This document shows positions 34,331 to 41,773 of a DNA stretch of 64,000 bases, piece by piece; within the stretch, counting starts at the first letter, position 1, and every line of letters starts with the position of its first letter. This stretch comes from Isoptericola sp044389085 (GTDB lineage Bacteria > Actinomycetota > Actinomycetes > Actinomycetales > Cellulomonadaceae). The stretch is taken from the NCBI RefSeq assembly GCF_044389085.1, contig NZ_JBIRXP010000007.1:62001-126000 (forward strand). Reading direction: 5' to 3'. A model generated the notes under the pieces. That model was not told where the DNA came from. It saw nothing but the letters and a program-made list of their open reading frames with translations, and made no database searches. A program made the translations under genes and the position numbers.

Positions 34331-34381
34331 CCTATGGTGCGGGATGGACGCGCACCCCGGCCCGGCGAGAGGATGACCCCC

Positions 34382-35293
34382 ATGCGCCGCGAGGACCTTG
34401 CCGACAGCTCGTGCGGCATCGCGCAGTCCCTCGGCGTCGTCGGCGACTGGCAGAGCCTGCTGATCGTGCGGGAGGCCGCCGCGGGCGTCACCCGGTTCGA
34501 GGGCTTCGACCGCGCGCTCGGGCTGTCGCGCCGCGCCCTCACCGAGCGGCTCGGCGGCCTGGTCGAGCACGGCGTGCTGGAGAAGGTGCCGTACTCCGAG
34601 CGACCGCCGCGTCACGACTACCGCCTCACCGCCCGCGGCGAGGGCCTGCTGCCCGTGCTGCTCGCCCTCCAGGAATGGGGCACGCAGTTCGTCATGGGCG
34701 ACGGCGAGCTCAGCGGCGCCCCCGGCGAGGGCGACCTCGCGCGGGTGCGCGCCCTCGAGGGCGCGCGGGTGCCCGACGTCGCGCTCGCGGCGCACGACGG
34801 CTCCACGGTGCGGCTCGTCGACCCCGACCGGTGGACCGTCCTGTTCTTCTTCCCCGGTGCGTACGCCCCCGGCACCCACGGCTACCCGCCGCGCTGGGGC
34901 GAGGTGCCCGGCACGGCCGGCTGCACCCTCGAGTGCGTCACCTACGGACGCCGGCACGCCGACCTCACTGCGGCCGGGGCGCGCGTGCTGGGCGTGAGCA
35001 CGCAGCACCCCGAGCAGCAGGCCGCGTTCGCCGCCCACGCCGGGCTCCCCTACCTGCTCGCCTCCGACCAGGACGGGCTCGCCGCGTCCGCGCTGCGGCT
35101 GCCGGTGTTCCGCGCCGGCGGCTCCGACCGCCTCAAGCGCGTCACCCTGCTCGTGGACCCGGGCGGCGTCGTGCGGCACGTCCAGGCACCGGTGACCGAC
35201 CCCGCGCAGTCGGTCGACGACGCGCTGGACCTCGTGCGCGAGCTGGCGGACGCGACACCACCGGGGACGGCGACGGCGGAGGCTCGGCGTTAG
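34382..35293 (+). CDS. HxlR-type regulator fused to a peroxiredoxin-like domain
   Basis: The 303-residue protein begins as a HxlR winged-helix regulator (about 1-105). It has the conserved N-terminal Cys in ADSSCGIAQSLGVVGDWQSLLIVREA and FDRALGLSRRALTERLGGLVEHGVLEK. The second part (about 125-295) is an AhpC/TSA-BCP-like domain: VPDVALAAHDGSTVRL, TVLFFFPGAYAPG, then GTAGCTLEC with Cys about 181 and 185, and RVTLLVDPGGVVRHV. The Cys of GCTLE corresponds to the peroxidatic Cys of BCP enzymes. A regulator fused to a thiol peroxidase could sense oxidants directly. It starts at the ATG at 34382 (GAGAGG nine bases upstream). Confidence 0.87.
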   Translation: MRREDLADSSCGIAQSLGVVGDWQSLLIVREAAAGVTRFEGFDRALGLSRRALTERLGGLVEHGVLEKVPYSERPPRHDYRLTARGEGLLPVLLALQEWGTQFVMGDGELSGAPGEGDLARVRALEGARVPDVALAAHDGSTVRLVDPDRWTVLFFFPGAYAPGTHGYPPRWGEVPGTAGCTLECVTYGRRHADLTAAGARVLGVSTQHPEQQAAFAAHAGLPYLLASDQDGLAASALRLPVFRAGGSDRLKRVTLLVDPGGVVRHVQAPVTDPAQSVDDALDLVRELADATPPGTATAEARR

Positions 35294-35332
35294 GGTCGGA
35301 ACCTACCGGAGCCGGCGGAAGGAACCCCCACG

Positions 35333-35797
35333 ATGACCAGCCCCACCAGCACGCCCGAGCACCGCTACCCGCACGTCGCCGAGGCGTCGGTCCACGTGGC
35401 TCAGCCGCCCGAGCGCGTGTGGGCCGAGCTCATGCACCCGGGCGCTCGCTGGATGCTGGGTGCGAACATCGAGACGGACTTCCGCCCCGGCAGCCCCATC
35501 ACGTTCGAGGGGCACTTCTTCGGCCGCCAGTTCGCGGACAAGGGCGTGGTGATCGCCGTCGACCGCCCCCGCCTGCTGCACTTCACCCACTTCTCCCCGC
35601 TGGCGGAGCTCGCCGACGTCGAGGACAACTACCACGAGATTCGTATTGCGCTCGAACCGGACGAGACGGGTACGGTCGTGTCCGTGAGGCAGGAGAACAT
35701 CGACACGGCCCAGCACGCGACGAACTCGCAGGCGCACTGGCAGGACGCGCTCGCGACCCTCGCCCATCGCGACGGTGCGCCTGCCCGACGCGCATGA
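35333..35797 (+). CDS. SRPBCC (START-like) domain protein
   Basis: The 154-residue protein is of the size and pattern of the SRPBCC/AHSA1-like superfamily. It has a first strand (YPHVAEASVHVAQPPERVWAELM), a helix, a strand GSPITFEGHFFGRQFADKGVVIAVD, and a C-terminal helix (NSQAHWQDALATLAHRDG). The fold makes a deep cavity for a hydrophobic ligand. No catalytic motif is evident. The ATG at 35333 follows the fusion gene by 39 bp and the gene overlaps the next one by 4 bp (ATGA), so it may belong to an operon with both. The ligand is unknown. Confidence 0.83.
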   Translation: MTSPTSTPEHRYPHVAEASVHVAQPPERVWAELMHPGARWMLGANIETDFRPGSPITFEGHFFGRQFADKGVVIAVDRPRLLHFTHFSPLAELADVEDNYHEIRIALEPDETGTVVSVRQENIDTAQHATNSQAHWQDALATLAHRDGAPARRA

Positions 35798-37056
35798 CCC
35801 GCCGGCGGCCCCCACGGGCCGTCGCCGCCGTGCTCACCACGGCGCTCGTCGTCACCCCGCTCGCCGCGTGCTCCGGCACGTCCGGCGAGCCGTCGCCCGC
35901 ACCCTCGCCCGCCGCCGGGCAGGGCTCGCCGCCCACATCCTCGCCCGCGTCGTCGTCCACCCCGACGAGCGCCTCGCCGACACCCGCCCCGGAGGCGACG
36001 CCGGGCCCGCAGGGCACCGACGACGTGCTCGCGGGCTGGACCCTCGAGCAGAAGGTGGGCCAGCTGCTCATGGTCGGGGTGTCGGTGAGCGACCCGGCGG
36101 ACGTGAGCGCCGAGTCCGTCCGTGACAAGCACGTGGGCAACGTGTTCCTGCACGGCCGCAGCACGGCGGGCGTGGACGCGACCCGCGAGCTCGTCGCCCG
36201 GTACACGGCCCTCGTCTCCCGGCGCTCGACCCACGGGACGCCGCTGCTCGTGGCCACCGACCAGGAGGGCGGACTGGTCCAGGTGCTCCGCGGACCGGGG
36301 TTCTCCGAGATCCCGAAGGCCACCGAGCAGGCCACGTGGAAGCCGGCCACGCTGCAGCAGCGCGCGCAGGGCTGGGGCGACGAGCTCGCGGCCGCGGGCG
36401 TCAACCTCAACCTGGCGCCCGTGATGGACCTGGTCGACGGCGACGACCCCGCCGACAACCCGCCCATCGGCTACTTCGGCCGCAGCTACGGCTTCACCCC
36501 GACGACGGTGGTCCGCTCGGCGAACGCGTTCGGCGCGGGCCAGCGGGCGGCCGGCGTCGAGCCCGTCATCAAGCACTTCCCCGGCCTCGGCCGCGTCACG
36601 GAGAACACCGACACCGAGGCCGAGGTGACCGACGACGTCACGACCCGCGACGACGACGCCGTGCGCGTCTTCGCGCGCGGGATCGAGGCCGGTGCCCGCT
36701 ACGTGATGATGTCGAGCGCCGTCTACGAGAAGATCGACCCCGACGCCCCCGCCGCGTTCTCCTCCGTGGTCGTCGAGGACGTCCTGCGCGGAGACCTGGG
36801 CTTCGACGGCGTCGTCATGACGGACGACGTGTCCGCCGCCGCCCAGGTGCAGGACCGGTCGCCCGGCGAGCGTGCCGTGGACGCCGTGGACGCCGGCGTC
36901 GACCTCGTGCTCGTCTCCGCCGACCCGTCCGTCGCCCCCGCGATGGCCGACGCCCTGGTGGCGAAGGCCCGCAAGGACCCGGCGTTCGCGGCGAGGGTCG
37001 ACGAGTCGGCTCGCCGGGTGCTGGCCGCCAAGTCCGACACGCTCACGCCGAGGTAG
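35794..37056 (+). CDS. GH3-family lipoprotein (NagZ-like beta-N-acetylglucosaminidase)
   Basis: The 420-residue protein has a lipoprotein signal (TTALVVTPLAAC, lipobox LAAC) and a Ser/Pro/Thr-rich linker to about 75. A glycoside hydrolase family 3 barrel follows. It shows EQKVGQLLMVGV, VATDQEGGLVQVL, NLNLAPVMDLVDG and KHFPGLGRVTENTD, the substrate-binding KH-PG-G motif. LGFDGVVMTDDVSA carries the catalytic Asp. NagZ-type enzymes remove GlcNAc from peptidoglycan or chitin fragments. It would be anchored outside the membrane. The ATG overlaps the SRPBCC stop codon. Confidence 0.88.
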   Translation: MTRRRPPRAVAAVLTTALVVTPLAACSGTSGEPSPAPSPAAGQGSPPTSSPASSSTPTSASPTPAPEATPGPQGTDDVLAGWTLEQKVGQLLMVGVSVSDPADVSAESVRDKHVGNVFLHGRSTAGVDATRELVARYTALVSRRSTHGTPLLVATDQEGGLVQVLRGPGFSEIPKATEQATWKPATLQQRAQGWGDELAAAGVNLNLAPVMDLVDGDDPADNPPIGYFGRSYGFTPTTVVRSANAFGAGQRAAGVEPVIKHFPGLGRVTENTDTEAEVTDDVTTRDDDAVRVFARGIEAGARYVMMSSAVYEKIDPDAPAAFSSVVVEDVLRGDLGFDGVVMTDDVSAAAQVQDRSPGERAVDAVDAGVDLVLVSADPSVAPAMADALVAKARKDPAFAARVDESARRVLAAKSDTLTPR

Positions 37057-37107
37057 TCCCCGAGCCCGCGAGGTAGTTCCCGGACCCGAGAAGAGCAGGA
37101 CGACGGG

Positions 37108-37410
37108 TCAGTGCCCGCCGGAGACCAGGAAGACCAGCCCGAAGGCGATGGCCCCGACCACGACGCCCATGCAGGCGATCGCGCCCACGAGACGGGCGGT
37201 CGAGGGTCGCGGGATGGCGACGACGCGCGACGCCGGGGCGCCGCTCTCGTCGGCCCCGCGCTGCGCGGCGGACGAGGCCGCCGCCGGGTCGGCCGACGTC
37301 GTGCCGGCCAGCAGGCGCAGGCCGAGCGCGAAGAGGGCGGGGATGCCGGCGCCCACGATCAGCCCGGCCACGAGGACCTGGCCGAGGGCGCCCCACTCGA
37401 TGAAGTTCAT
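37108..37410 (-). CDS. Small membrane protein paired with the Pit transporter
   Basis: The 100-residue protein has two hydrophobic helices (about 8-35, LVAGLIVGAGIPALFALGLRLL, and 73-97, GAIACMGVVVGAIAFGLVFLV), with a hydrophilic Ala/Ser/Asp-rich loop between. I do not recognise a named family. It begins inside the Pit gene's stop codon (ATGA overlap 37407-37410), so it is translationally coupled and probably works with the phosphate transporter, perhaps as a regulatory or stabilising subunit (inference). Confidence 0.75.
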   Translation of the reverse strand: MNFIEWGALGQVLVAGLIVGAGIPALFALGLRLLAGTTSADPAAASSAAQRGADESGAPASRVVAIPRPSTARLVGAIACMGVVVGAIAFGLVFLVSGGH

Positions 37411-38678
37411 GCGTCCACCTTCGGGTTCGACGGGGCGTCGACGGTGCCCACGGCACCGACGGCCGGCGCGACGGACGAGGCGGTGGCCACGGCGGGCACG
37501 GGCCCGACCCGCTCGCCGCCGGCCTCGCCGGTGGTGGCGGCCACGGACTGGAGGGACGCGCCCTTCTCCTCGTCCCACTCCTCGTTGACGTTGGTGTGGT
37601 CGACCGGCTTGCGGCGCGACGCGATCCAGATGGCCGCGGAGGACACGACCAGCAGGAGGAAGACGGCGATGGTGCCGGCGGAGCCGCCGATGGCCGACTC
37701 GAGCCAGTGGCACAGCGCGCCGACCAGGCCGGCCGCGGGGAGCGTGACCATCCAGGCCACGAACATGCGCCCTGCGACGCTCCACCGGACCTTGGCCCCC
37801 GGCATGCCCACGCCGGAGCCGAGGACGGAGCCGGTGGCGACGTGCGTCGTCGAGAGCGAGAAGCCGAAGTGGCTGGACAGCAGGATCACGGCGGCGGACG
37901 ACGTCTCGGCGGCCATGCCCTGGCGGGTGTCGATCTCGACGAGCCCCTTGCCGAGGGTGCGGATGACGCGCCAGCCGCCCAGGTAGGTGCCGATCGCCAT
38001 CGCGAGGGCGCAGGACAGGATGACCCAGAACGGGACGCCGGAGTCGGCCGGCACCGCACCGCCCGCGATGAGCGCGAGCAGGATGATGCCCATCGACTTC
38101 TGCGCGTCGTTGGTGCCGTGCGCCAGGGAGACGAGCGACGCGGAGCCGATCTGGCCCCAGCGGAAGCCGCGGTTCGTCACGTCCTGCGGCACGCCGCGGG
38201 TCAGGCGGGCCACCAGCCACGTGCCCAGGCCGGCCACGGCGATGGCGACCACGGGGGCGATCAGGGCCGGCACGAGCACCTTGGCGATCACGCCCTCCCA
38301 CAGCACGCCCGACGTGCCGACGGCGGCGAGCACGGCGCCCACCATGCCGCCCACGAGGGCGTGCGAGGAGCTGGACGGGATGCCGAACAACCAGGTGATG
38401 AGGTTCCAGACGATGCCGCCGACCAGGCCGGCGAGCACGACGGGCAGGGTGATCACCCCGGCGTCGACGATGCCCTTGGCGATCGTTGCGGCGACGGCGA
38501 GGGAGAGGAAGGCGCCGACGAGGTTGAGGACGGCGGACAGCGCGACGGCCGTCCGGGGCTTGAGGGCTCGGGTGGCGATGGAGGTGGCCATCGCGTTGCC
38601 CGTGTCGTGGAACCCGTTCGTGAAGTCGAACGCGAGGGCCGTCACGACGACGAGCGCGAGCAGAAGCGTCTCGGTCAC
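37407..38678 (-). CDS. pit: Inorganic phosphate transporter, PiT family
   Basis: The 423-residue membrane protein has the PiT/PHO-4 signature twice: TALAFDFTNGFHDTGNAMATSIAT near the N-terminus and LVSLAHGTNDAQKSMGIILLAL in the second half. Both hold the family's Asn-Asp/Gly-His residues that carry Pi or metal-phosphate. About ten helices are predicted. The SSSHALVGGMVGA and TTHVATGSVLGSGVG segments are also typical. It imports phosphate with H+ or Na+. Three PHO-box repeats 62 bp upstream suggest PhoP control. A small membrane gene overlaps its 3' end. A C-terminal cytoplasmic extension of about 70 residues is poorly conserved in appearance. Confidence 0.93.
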   Translation of the reverse strand: MTETLLLALVVVTALAFDFTNGFHDTGNAMATSIATRALKPRTAVALSAVLNLVGAFLSLAVAATIAKGIVDAGVITLPVVLAGLVGGIVWNLITWLFGIPSSSSHALVGGMVGAVLAAVGTSGVLWEGVIAKVLVPALIAPVVAIAVAGLGTWLVARLTRGVPQDVTNRGFRWGQIGSASLVSLAHGTNDAQKSMGIILLALIAGGAVPADSGVPFWVILSCALAMAIGTYLGGWRVIRTLGKGLVEIDTRQGMAAETSSAAVILLSSHFGFSLSTTHVATGSVLGSGVGMPGAKVRWSVAGRMFVAWMVTLPAAGLVGALCHWLESAIGGSAGTIAVFLLLVVSSAAIWIASRRKPVDHTNVNEEWDEEKGASLQSVAATTGEAGGERVGPVPAVATASSVAPAVGAVGTVDAPSNPKVDA

Positions 38679-38739
38679 GACACCATCGTGGGGGGCGCCG
38701 GAGGGCTTGATCGACCGTCAGGGGGTCGTTCGGTGAACT

Positions 38740-38772
38740 GTTCCGGGACTGTTCACCTGGTGTTCATCTGAA
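38740..38772 (+). promoter_or_regulatory. PHO box: three 11-bp direct repeats
   Basis: GTTCCGGGACT, GTTCACCTGGT and GTTCATCTGAA follow one another without a gap, matching the actinobacterial PhoP consensus of 11-bp units starting GTTCACC. The block lies 62-94 bp upstream of the Pit start at 38678, on the opposite strand. The second unit is the best match. Confidence 0.75.
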
Positions 38773-38816
38773 TCGCGCGTGTCGGACTCGCGCGTCGCGA
38801 GCCGGGCCGCCCGGCG

Positions 38817-39713
38817 TCACGGGGCGGGGCGCAGCAGGGGCGGGTTGAGGACGGCCGGGACGCTCGCCGGCCCGTCGGCAGGGCCGTCGACAGGGCCGTC
38901 GACAGGGCCGTCGACAGGGCCGTCGACAGGGCCGTCGACAGGGCCGTCGAGGGGGCCGCCGTCACCCCGGTCCGGCCCGGGGCGTACGCCCGCGCGCGTG
39001 CCGGGTCGCGCCGCCCGGTAGAGGGCGGCCGGGCGGCCGGCGCCGCCGGAGGTGAACCGGCCGGTCTCCTCCAGGAGGCCGGGCGTGCCGGTGGCCTTGC
39101 GCGAGAAGTTGCGAGGGTCGAGGCGCACTCCCCAGACCGCCTCGTAGACGCGGCGGAGCTCGGCGACGGTGAACTCGGCCCCGCAGAACGCCGTGGCGAG
39201 CGGGGAGTACTCGAGCTTGGAGCGTGCCCGCTCGACCCCCTCGGCCAGGATGCGCGCGTGGTCGAACGCGAGCGTCGGCCCGCCCGGGGCGTCCAGCACG
39301 TCGGCGACGGGCCACCAGGCCACGGACCCCGCGTCGGACCCGGGGCGCACGACGCCGAAGTCGGGCGCCAGCAGCAGGTACGCCACGGACAGCACGGGCC
39401 CGCGCGGGTCGCGGCCGAGCGGCCCGTAGGTGCCGAGCTGCTCCAGGTGGCCGGGCGGGGCGACGCCGGTCTCCTCCGCGAGCTCGCGCGTCGCGGCGGC
39501 GGCGAGCCGCTCCCCTGCCTGCACGAAACCGCCGGGCAGGGCGAGGGCCCCGCGGAAGGGCGGGACCCCGCGCTCGACGAGCAGCACCTGCAGGACGTCG
39601 TCCCGCACGGTGAGCGCGACGACGTCGACCGTCACGGGCAGCAGCGCCGCGTCCGGGGGCACCGCCCCGCTCGTTCCCGTCGGCGCCTCACGCCCCCCGG
39701 TCCTCTGGTCCAC
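38817..39713 (-). CDS. NrtR-like Nudix-domain transcriptional regulator
   Basis: The 298-residue protein has an N-terminal Nudix domain with an intact box: GFVQAGERLAAAATRELAEETGV fits the Gx5Ex7REUxEExGU rule. A winged-helix end follows (EYSPLATAFCGAEFTVAELRRVYEAVWG, then RNFSRKATGTPGLLE), the layout of NrtR repressors. NrtR family members sense ADP-ribose or related nucleotides and control NAD genes. Here the intact Nudix box suggests hydrolysis may be kept. A tail of (DGPV)n repeats is encoded by a 12-bp satellite. It is divergent from the SPFH gene, with three GTCA-N3-TGAC sites between. Start is GTG. Confidence 0.9.
   Translation of the reverse strand: MDQRTGGREAPTGTSGAVPPDAALLPVTVDVVALTVRDDVLQVLLVERGVPPFRGALALPGGFVQAGERLAAAATRELAEETGVAPPGHLEQLGTYGPLGRDPRGPVLSVAYLLLAPDFGVVRPGSDAGSVAWWPVADVLDAPGGPTLAFDHARILAEGVERARSKLEYSPLATAFCGAEFTVAELRRVYEAVWGVRLDPRNFSRKATGTPGLLEETGRFTSGGAGRPAALYRAARPGTRAGVRPGPDRGDGGPLDGPVDGPVDGPVDGPVDGPVDGPADGPASVPAVLNPPLLRPAP
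38872..38955. repeat. 12-bp tandem repeat in the Nudix regulator's tail
   Basis: Seven consecutive 12-bp units based on CCGTCGACAGGG; the first and last differ slightly. Twelve bases keep the frame, encoding DGPV repeats on the minus strand. Copy number is expected to vary between strains. Confidence 0.9.
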
Positions 39714-39737
39714 CCGGCCACCCTAACCCCGTTTGAT

Positions 39738-39804
39738 GTCAGCTTGACGAGAAATCGGGACGGTGGTTATCGTCATCCTGACATCAATTAATCGTCAGCA
39801 TGAC
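39738..39804. promoter_or_regulatory. Three GTCA-N3-TGAC operators between the Nudix regulator and SPFH gene
   Basis: The sites are at 39738-39748 (spacer GCT), 39772-39782 (TCC) and 39794-39804 (GCA). Each is a perfect palindrome of GTCA arms, with A/T-rich bases and a TGACGA or CGTCA outer extension in at least two. The 39738 site is 25 bp from the regulator's start and the 39794 site 19 bp from the SPFH start. Binding by the Nudix-domain protein is inference. Confidence 0.7.
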
Positions 39805-39822
39805 GAGAACTCGGAGGGCATC

Positions 39823-40854
39823 ATGGCCACCGTCCGCACGTACCCCTGGATCCGGCACTTCCTCGGCAGCCCCACCGGGCACGTCGTGCACCTGCGCCGC
39901 GGCCGCGTGGCCCACCAGGGCGTCGGCCAGGCGTTCTGGTTCCGGCCCACCACCTCGGTGCTCAGCGAGGTCCCCGTGGACGACCAGGAGCTGCCCGTCT
40001 TCTTCCACGCCGTCACGACCGACCACCAGGACGTCACCGTGCAGGCCAACGTCACCTACCGGTTCGCCGACCCGGTGACCGCGTCGCAGCGCCTCGACTT
40101 CGCGGTCGACCCGCACGACGGCACCACCAGCACCGACGGCCGGGACCAGGTCACGACCATCGTCGGCCAGCTCGCGCAGAGCCATGCCGCCGACGTGCTC
40201 GCGGGCATGACGCTCGCCGAGGCCATGACCGCGGGCGTCCCCCGCGTCCGGGCGCTGCTCACCGAGGCGCTGCCCGCCGACCCGCGGCTGGTCGCCACGG
40301 GGATCGCCGTCGTCGGCGTGCAGGTGCTCGCCGTCCGGCCCGAGAAGGACGTCGAGCGGGCGCTGCAGACCCCGGCCCGGGAGCAGATCCAGGCCGAGGC
40401 CGACCGCGCCACGTACGAGCGCCGGGCGCTCGCCGTCGAGCGGGAGCGGGCCATCGCGGAGAACGAGCTGGCGAGCAAGATCGAGCTGGCCACCCGCCGC
40501 GAGCGCCTCGTCGCCCAGGACGGCGCCAACGCGCGCCGCGAGGCCGAGGAGCAGGCGGCCGCCGCGATGGTCGAGGCCCGGGCGAGGGCCGAGCGCTCGA
40601 CCCTGGAGACCGAGGCGCGGGCCGAGCAGGTGCGCGCCGTCGGCGAGGCGGAGGCCGCGGCCGAGCGGGAGCGGATGGCGGTGTACGCGGAGGCGGGCCA
40701 GGGCACGCTGGTCGCCCTCGCCCTGCGCGACGCCGCCCGGTCGCTGCCCGACGTACAGCACCTCACCATCACGCCCGACCTGCTGACCGGGGCGCTGGGC
40801 GGTCTGGTGCAGGGCGCGCTGGGCGGCGGCGCCCCGGCCGCGAAGGAGGCCTGA
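39823..40854 (+). CDS. SPFH/band-7 domain protein without membrane anchor
   Basis: The 343-residue protein shows a Band 7/SPFH domain at about 20-190 (HVVHLRRGRVAHQG, QDVTVQANVTYRFADPV, ADPRLVATGIAVVGVQVLAV). A long Ala/Glu/Arg coiled coil follows (about 190-305), then a hydrophobic C-terminal stretch rich in Leu and Gly (TGALGGLVQGALGGGA). It has no signal peptide or transmembrane helix, unlike stomatins, so it is soluble or peripherally membrane-bound. SPFH proteins form ring or cage scaffolds. GGAGGG lies upstream of the ATG. A NAD-kinase-like gene starts one base after its stop. Confidence 0.85.
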   Translation: MATVRTYPWIRHFLGSPTGHVVHLRRGRVAHQGVGQAFWFRPTTSVLSEVPVDDQELPVFFHAVTTDHQDVTVQANVTYRFADPVTASQRLDFAVDPHDGTTSTDGRDQVTTIVGQLAQSHAADVLAGMTLAEAMTAGVPRVRALLTEALPADPRLVATGIAVVGVQVLAVRPEKDVERALQTPAREQIQAEADRATYERRALAVERERAIAENELASKIELATRRERLVAQDGANARREAEEQAAAAMVEARARAERSTLETEARAEQVRAVGEAEAAAERERMAVYAEAGQGTLVALALRDAARSLPDVQHLTITPDLLTGALGGLVQGALGGGAPAAKEA

Positions 40855-40855
40855 C

Positions 40856-41773
40856 GTGCTGCGCCGGCGGGCGGTCGTGGTGCACCGGCGCACGGAGCTC
40901 GACGAGCTCCTGGACCGGCACGGCACGCGCGGGCAGGCCGAGTTCTTCCTCCGCACCCGGGGCCGCACGCTCGCGGAGGTGCAGCAGCGGCACGACACGC
41001 TGACCGCCGCCCGCGACGCCGTCGTGGCCGCGCTGCCGGCGGGCTGGGCGCGGGCGGACGTCGAGCGCGCGGACCTGTCGCGGTTCCTCGTGGCGCCGGA
41101 GGACGTCGTCGTGGTGGTGGGCCAGGACGGGCTGGTGGCGAACGTCGCGAAGTACCTGCACGGCCAGCCGGTGCTCGGCGTCGACCCCGAGCCGGGGGCC
41201 AACCCCGGCGTGCTGGTGCGGCACTCGGTCACCGCGGCGGCGCGGCTGCTGTCGGGCCTGGACGCCCCGGCACCGGGCGGCGCTCCCGACCAGGTCGCCG
41301 TCCTGCCGGTCGACGCCCTCACGACCGTGCGCGCCGACCTCGACGACGGGCAGCGCCTCACCGCGCTCAACGAGGTCTTCGTCGGGCACCCCTCGCACCA
41401 GAGCGCGCGCTACGCGCTGCGGTGCGCGGCCGGCGAGGAGCGGCAGTCGTCGTCCGGGCTGCTGGTGGCCACCGGCACGGGGGCCACCGGCTGGTGGGCG
41501 TCGCTCGCGCACGACCGCGGCGGGCGGCCCGCGCCCGGCCGGTCGGAGGACCGGCTCGGATGGTTCGTCCGCGAGGCGTGGCCCTCGCCCGGCACGGGCA
41601 CGTCGCTCACGGAGGGAGTCGTCGAGCCCGGGGGCGAGGTGGCGCTGACGGTCGCCTCCGACCGGCTCGTCGTCTTCGGCGACGGCATGGAGGACGACCG
41701 CCTGGTCGCGACCTGGGGCCAGACCGTCACCGTCCGGGCCGGCGAGGAGCCGCTACGCCTCGTGCGCCCCTGA
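40856..41773 (+). CDS. NAD-kinase-like protein
   Basis: The 305-residue protein has marks of the NAD kinase fold. VVVVVGQDGLVANVAKYL has GQDG in place of GGDG, keeping the catalytic Asp. GQPVLGVDPEPGANPGVLV follows, then LTALNEVFVGHPS (the NE motif) and TGTGATGWWASL (TGSTA-like). The family is sometimes annotated as sugar kinase. The first 60 residues (HRRTELDELLDRHGTRGQAEFFL) are not in standard NAD kinases and mark this subfamily. It begins at GTG one base after the SPFH stop with GGAGG upstream, and overlaps convergent oleD by 21 bp. Whether it phosphorylates NAD is unproven. Confidence 0.8.
   Translation: MLRRRAVVVHRRTELDELLDRHGTRGQAEFFLRTRGRTLAEVQQRHDTLTAARDAVVAALPAGWARADVERADLSRFLVAPEDVVVVVGQDGLVANVAKYLHGQPVLGVDPEPGANPGVLVRHSVTAAARLLSGLDAPAPGGAPDQVAVLPVDALTTVRADLDDGQRLTALNEVFVGHPSHQSARYALRCAAGEERQSSSGLLVATGTGATGWWASLAHDRGGRPAPGRSEDRLGWFVREAWPSPGTGTSLTEGVVEPGGEVALTVASDRLVVFGDGMEDDRLVATWGQTVTVRAGEEPLRLVRP

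Noticed and set aside
34334..34381. Upstream start for the HxlR-peroxiredoxin gene
   Set aside because: The added residues are not family-like and lie almost inside the operator; the ATG at 34382 has a better ribosome site.
38872..38955. Possible CRISPR array
   Set aside because: The units are contiguous 12-mers without spacers and lie inside a coding frame.
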